Assembly (NCBI GenBank): GCA_035236585.1
Contig: CP141128.1
Coordinates: forward strand, 38,236,684-38,300,683
Origin: Warburgia ugandensis
Taxonomy: Eukaryota; Streptophyta; Magnoliopsida; Canellales; Canellaceae
Length of the DNA: 64,000 nucleotides
Direction of reading: 5' to 3'
A program made the position numbers and the translations under genes. This document shows, one piece after another, positions 34,880-46,680 of this stretch (the first letter of the stretch is position 1; each line of letters starts with the position of its first letter). A model generated the notes under the pieces. The model ran no database searches and had not been told where the DNA came from. It saw nothing but the letters and a program-made list of their open reading frames with translations.

Positions 34880-35305
34880 CCTGAATTTCCAAGTCAAATT
34901 CTTATGGAAGAAGTATCCAATAGATCAACGTAGGTTTCACATCCTTTTTAGAAAGGAGACATTTCATATCTTCATGATCTGAGTATACTATTACTTTAGA
35001 CCCTAACAAGTAAGATCTAAACTTATCCAAAGCTAACACGACAACCAATAACTTTTTTTTGCTGTTGAATAGTTAAGTTGTGCATCATTCAGTGTTTTTC
35101 TACTTTTTAGCATATTACATGGGGAAGTTTATCGATGCACTACCCTAAAATAGCTCCAATCGTATAGTTCGATGTGTCACACATTATCTCAAATGGTGTG
35201 CTCCAGTCAAGTGGTTGGCTAATAAGTGTAGAGGTGAACTCGGCCTTTATTTGCTCAATTGCTTTCCTACAGTCCTCATCAAAGTCAAAAGTAGCCTCCT
35301 TTGTT
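34880..35305 (-). pseudogene. M RNase H
   Basis: Minus-strand RNase H remnant next to RT. FEIMCDTSNYTIGAILG carries the first catalytic Asp, and [17 protein letters not shown] keeps the YSDH Asp that P has lost. It ends in NVVANHLSRL, where the usual form is VADHLSRL. The middle is broken by stops and a frameshift. Confidence 0.8.
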
Positions 35306-36310
35306 AGTTAATTACAAGGGGGCTTAGCAATCTTACTGAATTCCTCGATGAATCTTCTGTAGAATCTAACTTGCTCTAGAAAGGAGCATATTTCATTAAT
35401 TGTCCTTGGTGAAGAAAGGTTAGCTATTAAATCAACCTTGGCCTTATCTACCTCTATCTCATTATGTGATATAATGTGGCCTAGAACTATACCACTTTGT
35501 ACCATAAAATATCAATTTTTCCACTTCAATACCAAGTTTTTCTCCTAACACCTTGCAAGAGCTATCTTCAAATGGTGCAACCACTCATAAAAGGAAGTCC
35601 CAAATACTAAGAAGTCATCCATGAACACCTTGAGAAACCTTTCTACCATTTTGGAAAACATGCTCCACATATACCTTTTGAAAGTGGCTGGACCGTTGCA
35701 AAGCCCAAAAGGCATACATAAGTAAGCAAAGGTCCTTCTGTACTATGGGAATTTGGTTATAACCAAAATAGCCATCCATAAAATAGTAATAACTATGTTT
35801 GGCCAACCTCTCAAGCATTTAGTCTATAAAAGGAAGAGGAAAGTGGTCTTTCCTTGTGACTGCATTTAGTTTTGGGTAATCAATGCATACTATCCACCCG
35901 GTGGTCATGCAAGTGGGTACCAATTCATTCTCCTAGTTTTTGAATACCATGACCCCAGATTTCTTATGCGTAACTTGAATGGGACTAACCCAAGTGCTAT
36001 TAGAGATAGGGTATATGATGATAATATCTAAAAGCTTAAGGACTTCATCTCTTACCACGTCCTTCATGTGGGGGTTTAATCTTCTTTGAGTTTTTCTAGA
36101 GGATTTAGAATTTTCTTCAAGATGGATCCTATGCATACACATAGCTTGACTAATCCCCTTGATGTCTGATATAGTCCACCCTAAAGTAGTTTTATGTTCC
36201 TTGAGAACATCAAGTAATTTTCCTTTCGATTCTTGGTGTAAATTTGATGCTATTATTATAGGTAAGGATCCATTTGGTCCTAGATAAGGAGCATTTGAGA
36301 TTATCAAGTA
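35306..36310 (-). pseudogene. M reverse transcriptase
   Basis: Minus-strand RT. The N-terminal part 35933-36307 is open for 124 codons (VLKEHKTTLGWTISDIKGI, SNSTWVSPIQVTHKKSG). Next comes MLERLAKHSYYYFMDGYFGYNQIPI, then a deletion in the FTCPFG region and a frameshift. The catalytic box FMDDFLVFG is intact in sequence (complement at 35611-35625) but in another frame. The connection ends with VRFYRRFIEEFSKIAK (35308-35505). Confidence 0.87.
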
Positions 36311-36858
36311 GGGATTTTAGGACCATAGAAGGTGGTTTCTTTATAGGTAGGGGAATAGATGCTAATGAAGGGAGTAGTCCCACATAAGCGAGCCATTTGG
36401 AGGTGGAAATGACTAGAGCAGCATCTAAAAGGTTGTTTACCTCCTCAATGGACTTGTCTAAATCAAAATCACTATTAAAGTGCATCAGATAGACAGAGTT
36501 AGAGATGGATGATGGTGGAAGAACATCTTGAATTAGACTCTCAAACAAATTCACTTCACAAGAATCATCGAGGTCTAAATGTTGTTGGTCAACATTAAAG
36601 ACATTGAGTTTAACTTTCATGTTGCCAAATGACAAATTCATCGCAACATTTCTATAATTTATAATGGCATTGAATGTCACCAGGAATGGACATCCAAGTA
36701 TAATCATAATCTGATTGCCGGATCAAATATAGGCTGGGTGTCCAGTACAATGAAGTCTCCAATAATACAATAAATTACATGGCACCTTGGGTCTCTAAAC
36801 TTGGGAGGGTTTTATGACGAATCAAAGAGCACACTTGCTCGGTGAGGAAACCTTTTTT
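36311..36858 (-). pseudogene. M protease region with active site deleted
   Basis: The C-terminal part is clear: IILGCPFLVTFNAIINYRN and LSFGNMKVKLNVF (36500-36707), the strand after the protease core, and the spacer toward RT. Upstream, the reading jumps from CxxIYCIIGD straight to FIVLDTQP around 36748-36757. In P the same place has about 200 bp more, including the D(I/L)GAS active site. M therefore lacks the protease core. Confidence 0.75.
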
Positions 36859-38184
36859 CTATACATTGAGCTTTCTCTTTCTAGTGCAAAGCTCTTTTAG
36901 GAACTTGGCATAGGTGGGGTCATCTTTTATTGCATTGAGCAATGGAATGTTAATGTGTACATATTTAAATACATCCAATAACTCATTGAAGTTTGCTCCC
37001 TTTCTGACCTTGTTCAGTAATAGAGGAAAAGAGGCTTTGAGCACATAGGGTGCCTCCACTATAAGTTTCACAGGAGATTTTGGTCTTTTCTCTTTCTCAT
37101 GTGTTTTGGTTGCCTCATTTTTCTCTCAAGTTTCCTTAAGTTGCCTAATTTGTTGTTGACCTGATGGCTGCTCATAAGGGTGGTTATAGACATGGCCTAC
37201 TCATGAGAGTTATGAGTTTGAGAACTTGACCCTATCTCAAATTGGCCCTTAGGGTTAGGGATGGGCCAAATGGGGAACTGGCCCTTTCCTCTATCTTATA
37301 GTGTAGTAGACAACTAGCTAACCTACACTTCTAATTTGGCTATGGCTTGATAGTTGACATGGCTAAATGTTGACTGTCATTTTGCAATTTATGTAGGGCA
37401 TTGTTAGTGTCTTCATTTTGCTCCAAAGATTTTTAATTAGGGCCTATATATTTTCCTGATAGGATGGTTTCTTAGGTTGCTAAAGTTGTTGGAAGCCAAG
37501 TAGCTACTGAGGAACTATAGCTCTAGGAATGTTTTGGTTAAAGGGTTCACAAATGGTCCCCCTTGGCAGTTATTCTTTGACTAAGAAAAGTTTGAATGCC
37601 TAGCCCATCCAAGATTATAGGTCTCAGAATGTGGTTTGTTGCTAAGATCGTGATATGCATTCAATGCATTAACATGTTCCAACAGATATTCATTTAATGC
37701 GCTATTAGATGGACAAGTTGCAGTGATGTGGGCTAGGCTAGAACAGAGAGCACAAACCTCTTGTGGAGGTTTAATAGATGTGGTAGCCATGAGGGACTAA
37801 AACATACTTTCAAGTTTGTTCGCTCTCCTATCATACTTATCCATTCTTTTTAATACAGGGTTGAGCATATAAGCTAGATCTATATGCACCCTAATCTCAT
37901 ATAGACTCCCTTACTTTGAAGGCTAGTTGTTTCTCTCTCTTCTATTTGAATAATCTCATTAATGTGCATTATCTACCAATGTTTGAAAGAATTCCCAACC
38001 TTCTCTCTCATCTTATAGCATGAGGGCCTGCCACTTGCTACATGTACCATTTGCCTATTCTAAGAGGTCAATGCCTCATAAAAGTATTGCACCTGCTCCC
38101 AATTCTCAAATCCATAATGTGGGTATTTGTACAACAATTTATTCCACCATTCCCAGCATTTTTAATACTGTTCATCAACCCTTT
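36859..38184 (-). pseudogene. M gag, C-terminal two thirds, and gag-pol linker
   Basis: From N's insertion point the minus strand reads DEQY.KCWEWWNKLLYKYPHYGFENWEQVQ, typical Athila-like gag. A CCHC zinc knuckle CALCSSLAHITATC (CX2CX4HX4C, complete) lies in the frame 37581-37790, followed by ALNAYHDLSNKPHSETYNLGWARHSNF. The linker 36859-37071 contains VEAPYVLKASFP and INIPLLNAI...YAKFLKELCTRKRKLNV. Stops separate the pieces. Gag would form the particle and bind RNA. Confidence 0.82.
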
Positions 38185-39768
38185 TAGACATGCTTGAGAT
38201 ATATAGGTTTTTTCTTCTTGGTATAATATTTTATTTTTTTTGTAAAAATAGTTTTTAAGGAAGAGTTTCCTTACTGTGATGAGAACTGGACATTCAGAAT
38301 TTACTAATTCTACTATTTTCACATATTAATGAGAGTGTATATGGCTAGTTTTGCATATTATTCATGTGTTGAAGCATTTTATGAAAGTTTATTCTCAAAA
38401 AAAATTTACACACAACACATAGTCAAGACTATAGAGAGGTATGACTTAGAGACCCTGAGAAAAAATAGTGGAAACCTATAACCTGGTAAGTTTAGAGACT
38501 ATCATTTTTTAGAGAGTTATAAGTAATTCCATAGTTTCTTTAACTTAAATAACTTAGTGTGATCCTATTATACTTATTTTGGTTAACTATTAAGAATTAA
38601 TAGGAGTAATAGCTTTCTTTTCAAAAAATTTATTGAATCTAATAGGCTTTAGGAAACCTAGGGAATGATAAGCCGTCCTTGTTTAGCCCAAAGACATAAA
38701 CCTACCCAATACAGTATACCACTAGTTAGCTCATTAAGCCTATTATTAAGCCTTTTTCTCCTTTAACCCAATTTACCTTAACCCAAAATAGACTAGTAAA
38801 ATAAGCATCCATTACCCATTGTCAAAATGAGTAGAGTTAGTAGAAAAAGTTCAAAAAGGACAAAAAGTCAAAGAAGTGAGAAAAATTAGCAGTCTTTCTT
38901 TAAAGAAGTCCAAAGAAAAAGAGAAAAGTGAAAAGAAAGAAGTATTAGAAAAAGAAGACAAAAATTGAAAGATAAGAATACAAAGGAAATTCACTTCAAC
39001 AAAGTCAAGGAAGAATTGTCCAACAATCAGTGGATGACCTCTACTCAATTTTGAACCTTTGAAATCCTTATACCCTTCTTTTTAAAACCTTACCCAAGCC
39101 TACATTTTGTCCTATCTAAAGACCTATGGATCTTAGGTGGAACATAGCCTTAAAGAGGATATTAAAAGAAGAATTAAGGTAAACTACCCCTAGTATTCTT
39201 GGCGATAACATCCACTCTTAAGGATCACTTTCCTTTGTCTCTTTAGTAGTTAAAAATTTATGTGAACCATTAGCCTTGCTAGATTTGGTTACATAATGAG
39301 AAAAATAGGTTTAAACCCTTATCTAAGAGCTTCATTTCTAAGAGTATACCTATGAGGATTTGAGGTCAAGACATATTTCCAGTGAAATTTAAGCATATCT
39401 AGTCAGAAGCCATGACTTATGTGGCTGTACAAACAAGCAATCCAATAAATAACTAGAATGAAATGTCTTTAGTATATATATGATTTGTAAAATTATCAAT
39501 CTTCTCCATCAAGTTGTTCAAAACTAGTAGATTGCTAATGAATGAGGATTCTCTGAGATAAAATAGGGAACTCAGCCTTATGGAATTTTGTGGATATATT
39601 CACTGCAAGCCCTTGCGAGGCTTAACTCATCCACTTGGGGTAACCTAGGGGTTTAAGGGATTATTGCATTTGCTAAATGCAATCATGAGTACCTGTGAAA
39701 GTGGCACTTTGTATCTTTATTTTGAAAAATAATTTTTTACATGTTTTGCTCAGCACTACCAAAATGCT

Positions 39769-39780
39769 GGTTGGGGGGTA
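39769..39780 (+). promoter_or_regulatory. Polypurine tract in N
   Basis: GGTTGGGGGGTA directly before the plus-strand LTR start TAATAAGTATTT at 39781. Confidence 0.75.
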
Positions 39781-39942
39781 TAATAAGTATTTAATTTTAC
39801 ATAAAAACCACTCAATTAGTTATCCATATGTTACAACTTATAACGTAAATTAGGGTTTTTAGACCAAAATTCATAACACATGCATTTTTTGACCTAATGA
39901 AGTAAAAGTTTGATATTTTGTAGGCTTAGAAGTTAATCCAAG

Positions 39943-40004
39943 GTAAGTATGCGATTAATCATATTAAGCTAGGATTTAATTATTATTTTTTTACTCTTTT
40001 TTAG
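39943..40004 (+). promoter_or_regulatory. Intron-like block in N, plus arm
   Basis: 62 nt with borders AAG/GTAAGTATG and TTTACTCTTTTTTAG/GAAG, with GGATTTAATTA in between. See the finding on the conserved block. Confidence 0.4.
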
Positions 40005-40657
40005 GAAGTGGAATGAATGCCCAATGACCGCTATTGTGCTTTGAAGATTTTTTGGTTAATCAGAGGAAATACAAGTGACTTTTTCCTCACTTTCCCTTTA
40101 AATCTCATGGATTATCCTCTTGAATTTCCTCCAATCCTAGCCTCCCATTTAATTTAGCTTGATGGCTAATTTTGAAGGCTTCATTGGCAAGGCTTCATGA
40201 TTGACTTGGAAGCTTTCTGGGCTTGGCTTGGCTTCTTGACTTGTCACCTTATTCATGGCTTGAATTTGGCTAAGGTGGCTTAAGTGGATTCCATGCAAAG
40301 GTGATGGAAATGCATGGCTTACTTCATGGGCCTACTTTGGCTACCTTTAGCTCCTTTAATTGCATCCATTTCTGATCCTAAAGATGATTTTCATCCTTCA
40401 TCTCATGTTGGATTGATGATTCTTAGGCTTTGACTCAATGTTTTGATATTAATCTTTAATGTTCCTCTCGATCGATCTCAATCGCCAGATCATCTCTCCA
40501 AGACCTTTGCTTTCTTCAAATTTCTTCTGAGGGTTTGACCCCACACCCCTAGTAGGGGAACCCCACCCCCTGCACCCCTAATGAGCTAACCTCATAGCTC
40601 AACCCATGAAAAACTTTGTAAAGTGCAATATAGGTCGTTGGGGATTCATTCCACTTC

Positions 40658-40718
40658 CTATAAAAGAGTAAAAAAAACTAATTAAATCCTACAAAAATAT
40701 GATTAATCACATACTTAC
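40658..40718 (-). promoter_or_regulatory. Intron-like block in N, minus arm
   Basis: 61 nt with borders AAG/GTAAGTATGTGA and TTTACTCTTTTATAG/GAAG; the best-preserved copy. Confidence 0.42.
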
Positions 40719-40883
40719 CTTGGATTAGCTTCTGAACCTACAAAATATCAAACTTTTGCATCATTAGGTCAAAAAATGCACGTGTTATGAATTTGTCTAA
40801 AAACCCTAATTTACCCTTATAAGTTGTAACATGTGGATAAATAATTGGATGCTTTTACACAAAATTAGACACTTATCAACTTT

Positions 40884-41250
40884 GTTGAAAATTTATAATT
40901 TCTTGATGAAGGGAATTTGTTTTGTGAATGATGAAGAAATTGTTTATAAACTTTCTAGACAATTGGTCCATGTATTCATGGAAGCTACCTCCAAGGAATT
41001 GAGCCATGACTTGGCTTTATCCTAGAGTGAGAATGAAAACAATCTAAGCTTACTAGAATCATCTAAAAAAATTTGGAATTGAATGTGGTCCAAATATCAA
41101 TGAACTCCTTAATATGTAAGCAATTATCATCTCGCTATCAACCATAAAAATTGGGGAGTAATTGTATGACTCCCGACTTTAACTCAAAGTGGTATGCATT
41201 TGTTAGGGGTGAGCTAAGTAAGATAGGGTGTTGAGTTAGAGTGGTGTATA
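40884..41250 (-). pseudogene. M gag, N-terminal part
   Basis: The minus strand reads FELKxGVIQLLPNFYG-like sequence in broken frames around 41200, then AKSWLNSLEVASMNTW and a KFINNFF...HKTNSLHQEIINFQQ-like stretch that stops at N. The homologous stretch of P is 45370-45680 (KGKSWLKSLKVSSIATWD, FKKFLKKLFP). It joins the gag remainder at 38184. Confidence 0.7.
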
Positions 41251-42405
41251 AAAATCTCTAACAGATTTGTGCTTGAATTCTACTGGTGGTGCAGTCATGG
41301 GTATAGTAACTTGGTTTCTTACTCTTTGCCTAAGGTTACATTTAATCTCTAACTCAAAAGGTACTAACTCTAAGTTCTAAGATTGACGAGCTAACGTAAA
41401 CTACTCTAACTCCAAGCTATATGTCCTAAATATATGCTGAGTCTAACTCTAAGTGATGCACAATCAAATCTTAATATTCATTAATTGAGCAATGTCTTCA
41501 TTATCTTTTCTTACTTCATAAGTGGTTACTTCTTAGACCTAGATCTAGACAGCTCCTCCTTTTATCCAGATTAGACTACTGCTTACCAATTGGGTTCTAC
41601 TCTAAAGTTGTTAATGCAATCCTCATGCCAGAAGGCATTTAGTCCTCAACCAATGTCAATGGAAGGCATGAAAAAATCACTTGGATTTTAAGACACACAC
41701 TATAACCACAATGCTCAAAAGCCATAGGGGTGACAATAGATTGCCACTTTTTAAAAGGGTTCTAGGAGCTCGATACCCTAAAAGGGTTGGGATCATGACA
41801 TACAAGGATGTTGATTGATTCCTAGGCGGGCCAAGGAGCTAGTGATGAAATCTAATCCTTATCTTATAATGGTTCAGATGAGGCACTTACTAGCATTGAG
41901 TTCTATTCCATCATAAAGCTATAAATGTACAATGCAGTACAAAAATCAAACTAATGCCTACCTATGTGCTATTTAACAAAGGGTCAGGCACCTCAACAAA
42001 CGAGATACTATAACCACACATCCTATGCTTTGGTTATAGTCGAACTTAGGCTAGCCTTTGTTAGATAGGTGTTTACTAGTGCAACAATCCTAAGTATTAT
42101 GCAACATATATCAATGCATGACCCTAATCCATATGATTTATACTACCATCACAAATGCAATTTTCTACTAAATGCACTCTGCACTAGGAAATTAAAACAG
42201 AGTGAAGATTTCTCACAATGAGGGATCTAATGATGATCAAATGTGGGCCACCATACCCTACAATTGCCTTGTTGTATTATAACCCTTTTGAAAATTAAAT
42301 AAAATCAAAATTGCAATGGGCCTCACTACAATTTTACTCAAACCCTAATCTAGGAAAATAATAAAAATGTAATATATGTTGATGAAGTCGTGGCCCAAAA
42401 TTTTG
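41251..42405 (-). mobile_element. M leader (5' untranslated internal region)
   Basis: Noncoding; homologous to P's leader at 27706-28957, with the extra 3' part that in P lies beyond M at 45234-45360. Confidence 0.75.
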
Positions 42406-42428
42406 CTATTCCCCCACAACAATGTCCA
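42406..42428 (-). promoter_or_regulatory. tRNA-Asp primer-binding site of M
   Basis: Minus-strand TGGACATTGTTGTGGGGG follows the LTR end ATCACAACA and AGTTT. It keeps the spacing and about two thirds of the bases of the tRNA-Asp complement TGGCGCCGTTGCCGGGG. Confidence 0.7.
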
Positions 42429-42433
42429 AAACT

Positions 42434-45233
42434 TGTTGTGATTTTAAAGTTAAAGCTCACAAGCACATGAATCGTGTAGTAATTCATGCGATGGAGGTGG
42501 ATCCCACAAGGAATCGAATAGTTATGTGATTAGTGGTCTACTCAAATTATCTAACATAGCCAAAATAATGAGATTTGTGTCCTAAACTATTATTAGAATC
42601 TTAACATAAAATAGAATATGGAAACAAGCAAAAAACTAAAAATCTAGAAACTTTCCTAAAAATCTTAACATCTAAAAATAGAACTTTCCTAAATTAAAAT
42701 CTTCTAAATTAAGAACTTTCATAAATTAACCCCCTAAGCAAGAAATTTCTAAAGAATGTGATTGCACTAATGGGAATGAGTATAACAAAAAGACTTAAGC
42801 AACAAAACACTACTTCACTAAACTTTCTAAATAAAGAGAAATTCACTAAATAACAAGCTAATCAAATAAGATGCTGAACAAATTAAACAAAACTAACATT
42901 CATACACTAATTAAACTAATCTTTCCTAATATGCTTGAAGCCAACTAACTCCACATTCCATGCCTTTTTAAGTCAATGTTCAATCAATTCTAAATCACTC
43001 GAAACCATGAGCACAGTCCATGGGTGGGGCACATAGTTTTAAGGTGATTTGGCTACTAATTTAAGTGCTTAGTTGAGATGAAAATAGGATGAACTAATAA
43101 GATAATTTGAATGATACTAAGAAAGCCACCAAAGCTTATCAATGATGTCTAGCCTTCAACCTAAAAAGTTTTCAAAACCATGCATTCAACACTTAGAGTG
43201 GTGCACATGGTTTCAATAAGTTTTGAGGTTGATTTTGGTTGGGACCTTAAAGCAACAATCTTTAATTAAACATTAAACCATGAAAGTATCATGTAAACAA
43301 GAAAACTTCACAACATTCATCAATCAAGATACTTCATTAACAATCAACTTGTATTAAATGAAAAACAAGTTACAAAGATGCTGGGCACCATTCATTACAC
43401 CAAAAGAAACCCAAAATAAAGTTAATCCAATGGTTCCTACTCCAACAACTTTCAAGATCAAGGGAAAAATGCAATGGAAAAGCAAGGCTTGAAGAGAAAT
43501 AGGCTAGACTTAAAGGAACCTAGGTTAAGAAGTTAATCAAAGGAAAGGCATGTACCTCTTCTTGTAGAACTTGTGTAGATCATGCAAACATAGGGGCACC
43601 AAAACATGGAATCAATAAAGCATCAAAGTAAGAAACTTGAGAAGCAAAATAACCAACCACAGAACATCCCAAAGGCTACAACAAAGATGAGAATAAGCCA
43701 AGGTCTCCACTTAGTTTTCAAGGGCGTGGAGGTGCCACTTTTTTAGGCGTCTCCACTCTCTACCCAAGATTCTTTTGTTGAAACCCTAGTTCCTCTTTTA
43801 TAAGAGATTTACCTTCTAATCTTGGTGGTCTATGATCCTGAGGTGGAAAAGAGTGGGGATTAAAGGTATTTAAAGGGGTTAGGAAGATTTATGTGTAAAT
43901 CTAAATGGTTAGAAAAGAATTAGATAGGTAGGAAGAGAGATGGAAGGTGAGATCAAAAAGAGAGATCAATAGATGTATGTGGCATGCAATGAGTGGTTAG
44001 TAAGAGAGTGGAACAGGAAGGGATCTCCTATCTTGTAGGAGTTAGTCATGGAGCTCCCTCTTCTAAATTTCATGTGGAAAAGAGTAGTTTAGGAACGAAA
44101 AAACATGGAAATAAGTTGGTGTAAGAGGGAAAGAAAATAAGTACGAGGTGGAAAAGGTAGGTAGCATTCTAGGATTGACCCACCCAATGGTGGTTGGTAC
44201 CAAATTTCTAAGAAAATAAGGATCTCTCCCTTGGGTTTTCACGTGGAAAAATCAATGGGTTGAATGCTATGGAAAGTTGACAACTCTTAGATCAAAGGTA
44301 GATGGTGGGGATGATGGGATGGATAGGAAAGAAGGGTTAAGGTGGAAAAACATGATTGGCTGGTCTAGGATGGAGTTGGGTAGGTGGGAGAGTTTTACAA
44401 AGTTAGGACTCTTGGTGGAAAGTAAAATTCGTAGTGCCCCTTGGTGGTGAGGTGGGCAGACAAAAAAATTGAGAAAATCATAGAAAATTAGTAAAAATGG
44501 AGTTGTATCTTCCTATTGGTCCATGTATGACCTTTACCAATTAGATTTTCCCTTGGTTATCTTCAAAGTATCCACATGGGTAATTCTTTGGATTTTCCTC
44601 CAATCCTAGCCTTCCATGTAGCTTGGATTATGTGGCTTGATGACAAACTTTGAGAGCTCCATTGGCTTGGCTTCATGGCTGGTTTTAAGGGATTTCTTGG
44701 CTTGGCTTGGTGGCTCAAATCCTTAGCTTTGGTGGCTAGCTAGGCTTCTTATCTTATCACCTTCTTCATTTCTTGTATATGGCTAGGTGGCTTAAGTAAA
44801 TGCCATGCAAGGGTGGTGGACTTTGCATGGCTTGTGCATGGGTGGACATTAGCCACCTTTGACTCCTTCAATTCCATCTCCAAGTGATCTTAAGGTGATT
44901 TGGATCCTTGATCTCTTGTTGGACTGATGGCGTTGGAGCTTTGACCTGATCTTTCGATCTTGATTATCAATTTTCATCTTGATCAATCTTAGCCGTTGGA
45001 TCATCTGGCTTCCTACAAAAAGTGAAAAAATCTAATTGAATCTTAGAAAAATGTGATTATTAACATACGTACCCCAGTTAGCCTCTAAACCTACCAATTA
45101 TCAAAATTTTATTCTTTTGGTGGCAAAAATGCCTTTGTTATAAATTTTGGCTAAAAATCCCAATTTAATGCTATAAGTTATAACACATTGGCAACTAATT
45201 GAGTGATTTTAGTACAATATTAGACACTTATTA
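42434..45233 (-). repeat. M 5' LTR
   Basis: Minus-strand start TAATAAGTGTCTAATATTG at 45233, end ATCACAACA at 42434, followed by the primer site. It is collinear with the 3' LTR. The block 45013-45072 is another intron-like copy (GTACGTATG...TTTTTGTAG, 60 nt). Confidence 0.85.
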
Positions 45234-46680
45234 ATTAGAAATCAAAGTCCTAACTCTATGGTTACCCACCAACTATAGTTGAGCACAATGCCGTAACAGA
45301 CTTCTATGCATCGCTCTAGTTGAATACTCTATCATGCATCACATTGCCACCCACCAATGTAGACCACTTTGAACTAAAACCTAGAGTTATACAGTCACTC
45401 TCAACATTCTATGGTCGAGAAAGAGAGGATCCATACCTATATATCAAGGAATTCTTTGATATTTGTGCTGCATTCAAATTTTGAAATGTTTTGACGATTT
45501 AATTACAATTAGGTTGTTTCCCTTCTCATTGAAAGAAAAGGGCAAATCATGGCTAAAGTCTTTAAAGGTCAGTTCTATTGCTACATGGGACCCATTGTTT
45601 AAAAAGTTTCTAAAGAAATTATTTCCTGTCCATAAGACCTCCGTAAGGAGATTATCAATTTATAGCAAAGAGAATGGGCAATATTATGAATGCTAGGAAA
45701 GGTAGAATGAATTGCTATAAAAGTGTCCTCACCACAAATTTGAAAAATGGTAGTAAGTTCAGTACTTCTATGAGGCATTAACACCTCAAAATTAATAGAT
45801 GTTAGAAGCAGGTAATGGATAGCTAAGAATCCCAGTAATGAGATTATTCTAATAGGAGAGAGATAAATACCCAGCCTTAAAAGAAAGGAGGCTTGTACGA
45901 AATAGGAGTGACTTCAGATATATCATATAAGCTTGACCCTATGATTGAATAATTGGACAAGCTTGAAAATATATTCCACGCCTTCATGGCTATCAATGCA
46001 TCCACAAAACCTCCCCAAGATGTTTGTGCTTTTTGTTATAGCTTAGCACACTTAACCACAACTTATCCATCTAATAGAGTGTACGTTGAATATCTTTTAG
46101 AACAAGAGAATGCTCTAAGTGCATATTGTAACCCTAGTAATATTCGATACTTTGAGACCTATAATCTAAGATGGGTTAGGCATCCTAATTTGTCATAGTC
46201 TAACAAGAATTACTAGGGAGGTACATCTATGAACCCCTTGCACAAAACTCTCCTAGAACTTTAGTTCCCCAACATCCACCTAGTTTTTAGCTTCCACAAC
46301 AACCTAAGAAACCATCAGTTGCGGACAATATTTAGTTACTCCAAAAACAAAATGAGGAGACTAACAAGGCCCTTCACTAATGACTAAATTAGATTCAACA
46401 ATCAACTAATGTCAATTCTAAAGTTATTACTAAATTTAAGATATAAATAAGCCAATTGTCTTCTACATTGAATGATAGAAGAAAGGGACAATCTCCTAGT
46501 TAGCCAATTCCAAACCCTAAGGGCTAATTAATAGGGTCAAGTTCAATTAGACCACTAGAGCAAGCAAAGTTCATAACTACCCTCAGGATTGGCCATCAAG
46601 TTTTTAATAATGTAGGGCAGATTGTGGAAAACTTAGAGGAGAATGAACCAGCTAAAATTAAGGAGAAAGAGAATTGACAG
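45234..46680 (+). pseudogene. P leader end and gag
   Basis: The leader ends around 45350. Gag then reads VDHFELKPRVIQSLSTFYG and EDPYLYIKEFFDICAAFKF, and in frame 45463-45696 FPFSLKEKGKSWLKSLKVSSIATWD. The zinc knuckle (in frame 45953-46198) is CAFCYSLAHLTTTY: the last Cys of CX2CX4HX4C is Tyr, so the knuckle is broken. It is followed by YFETYNLRWVRHPNLS, the Athila-like gag C-terminus, then a GQSPS.PIPNPKG linker. Several stops. Gag would package element RNA. Confidence 0.82.

Larger units (their letters stand above)
38185..40878. mobile_element. Chimeric retroelement insertion N in M gag
   Basis: M's gag reads continuously if this 2694-bp block is removed. Flanks are CCTTT (38180-38184) and ACTTT (40879-40883), a 5-bp duplication with one mismatch. 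Contents on the plus strand: Z-family 3' noncoding region (38185-39768), polypurine tract (39769-39780), first about 275 bp of a Z LTR (39781-40055), then abruptly the first about 820 bp of a Z LTR in opposite orientation ending at the canonical terminus CACTTATCA (40878). The right end is a true LTR end, the left end is internal. This is not a normal element; see findings. Confidence 0.75.
39781..40878. repeat. Inverted LTR-start arms in N
   Basis: Plus-strand 39781-40055 is the inverted complement of about 40605-40878. Shared blocks include TAGTTAT/ATAATTAG, TAACACATGCATTTTTTGACCTAATGA and GGAAGTGGAATGAAT. Arms are about 275 bp with a spacer of about 550 bp, so a transcript could fold into a long hairpin. 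Confidence 0.85.
28958..45233 (-). mobile_element. Athila-like Ty3/gypsy element M, inserted in P
   Basis: Complete order on the minus strand: 5' LTR 45233-42434, primer site 42428-42406, leader, gag (split by N), protease region, RT, RNase H, integrase (to about 33420), noncoding 3' region, polypurine tract, 3' LTR 31790-28958. LTRs are 2800 and 2833 bp and visibly diverged (roughly six in seven positions agree by eye), so the insertion is old. Without N, M is about 13.6 kb. The target duplication is unclear (GGTAA left, ATTA right). M lies antisense in P's leader; the families are close relatives. Confidence 0.8.

Noticed and set aside
28953-45238. A clean 5-bp target duplication for element M
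   Set aside because: GGTAA on the left and ATTA(G) on the right do not match convincingly; insertion is argued from leader continuity instead.
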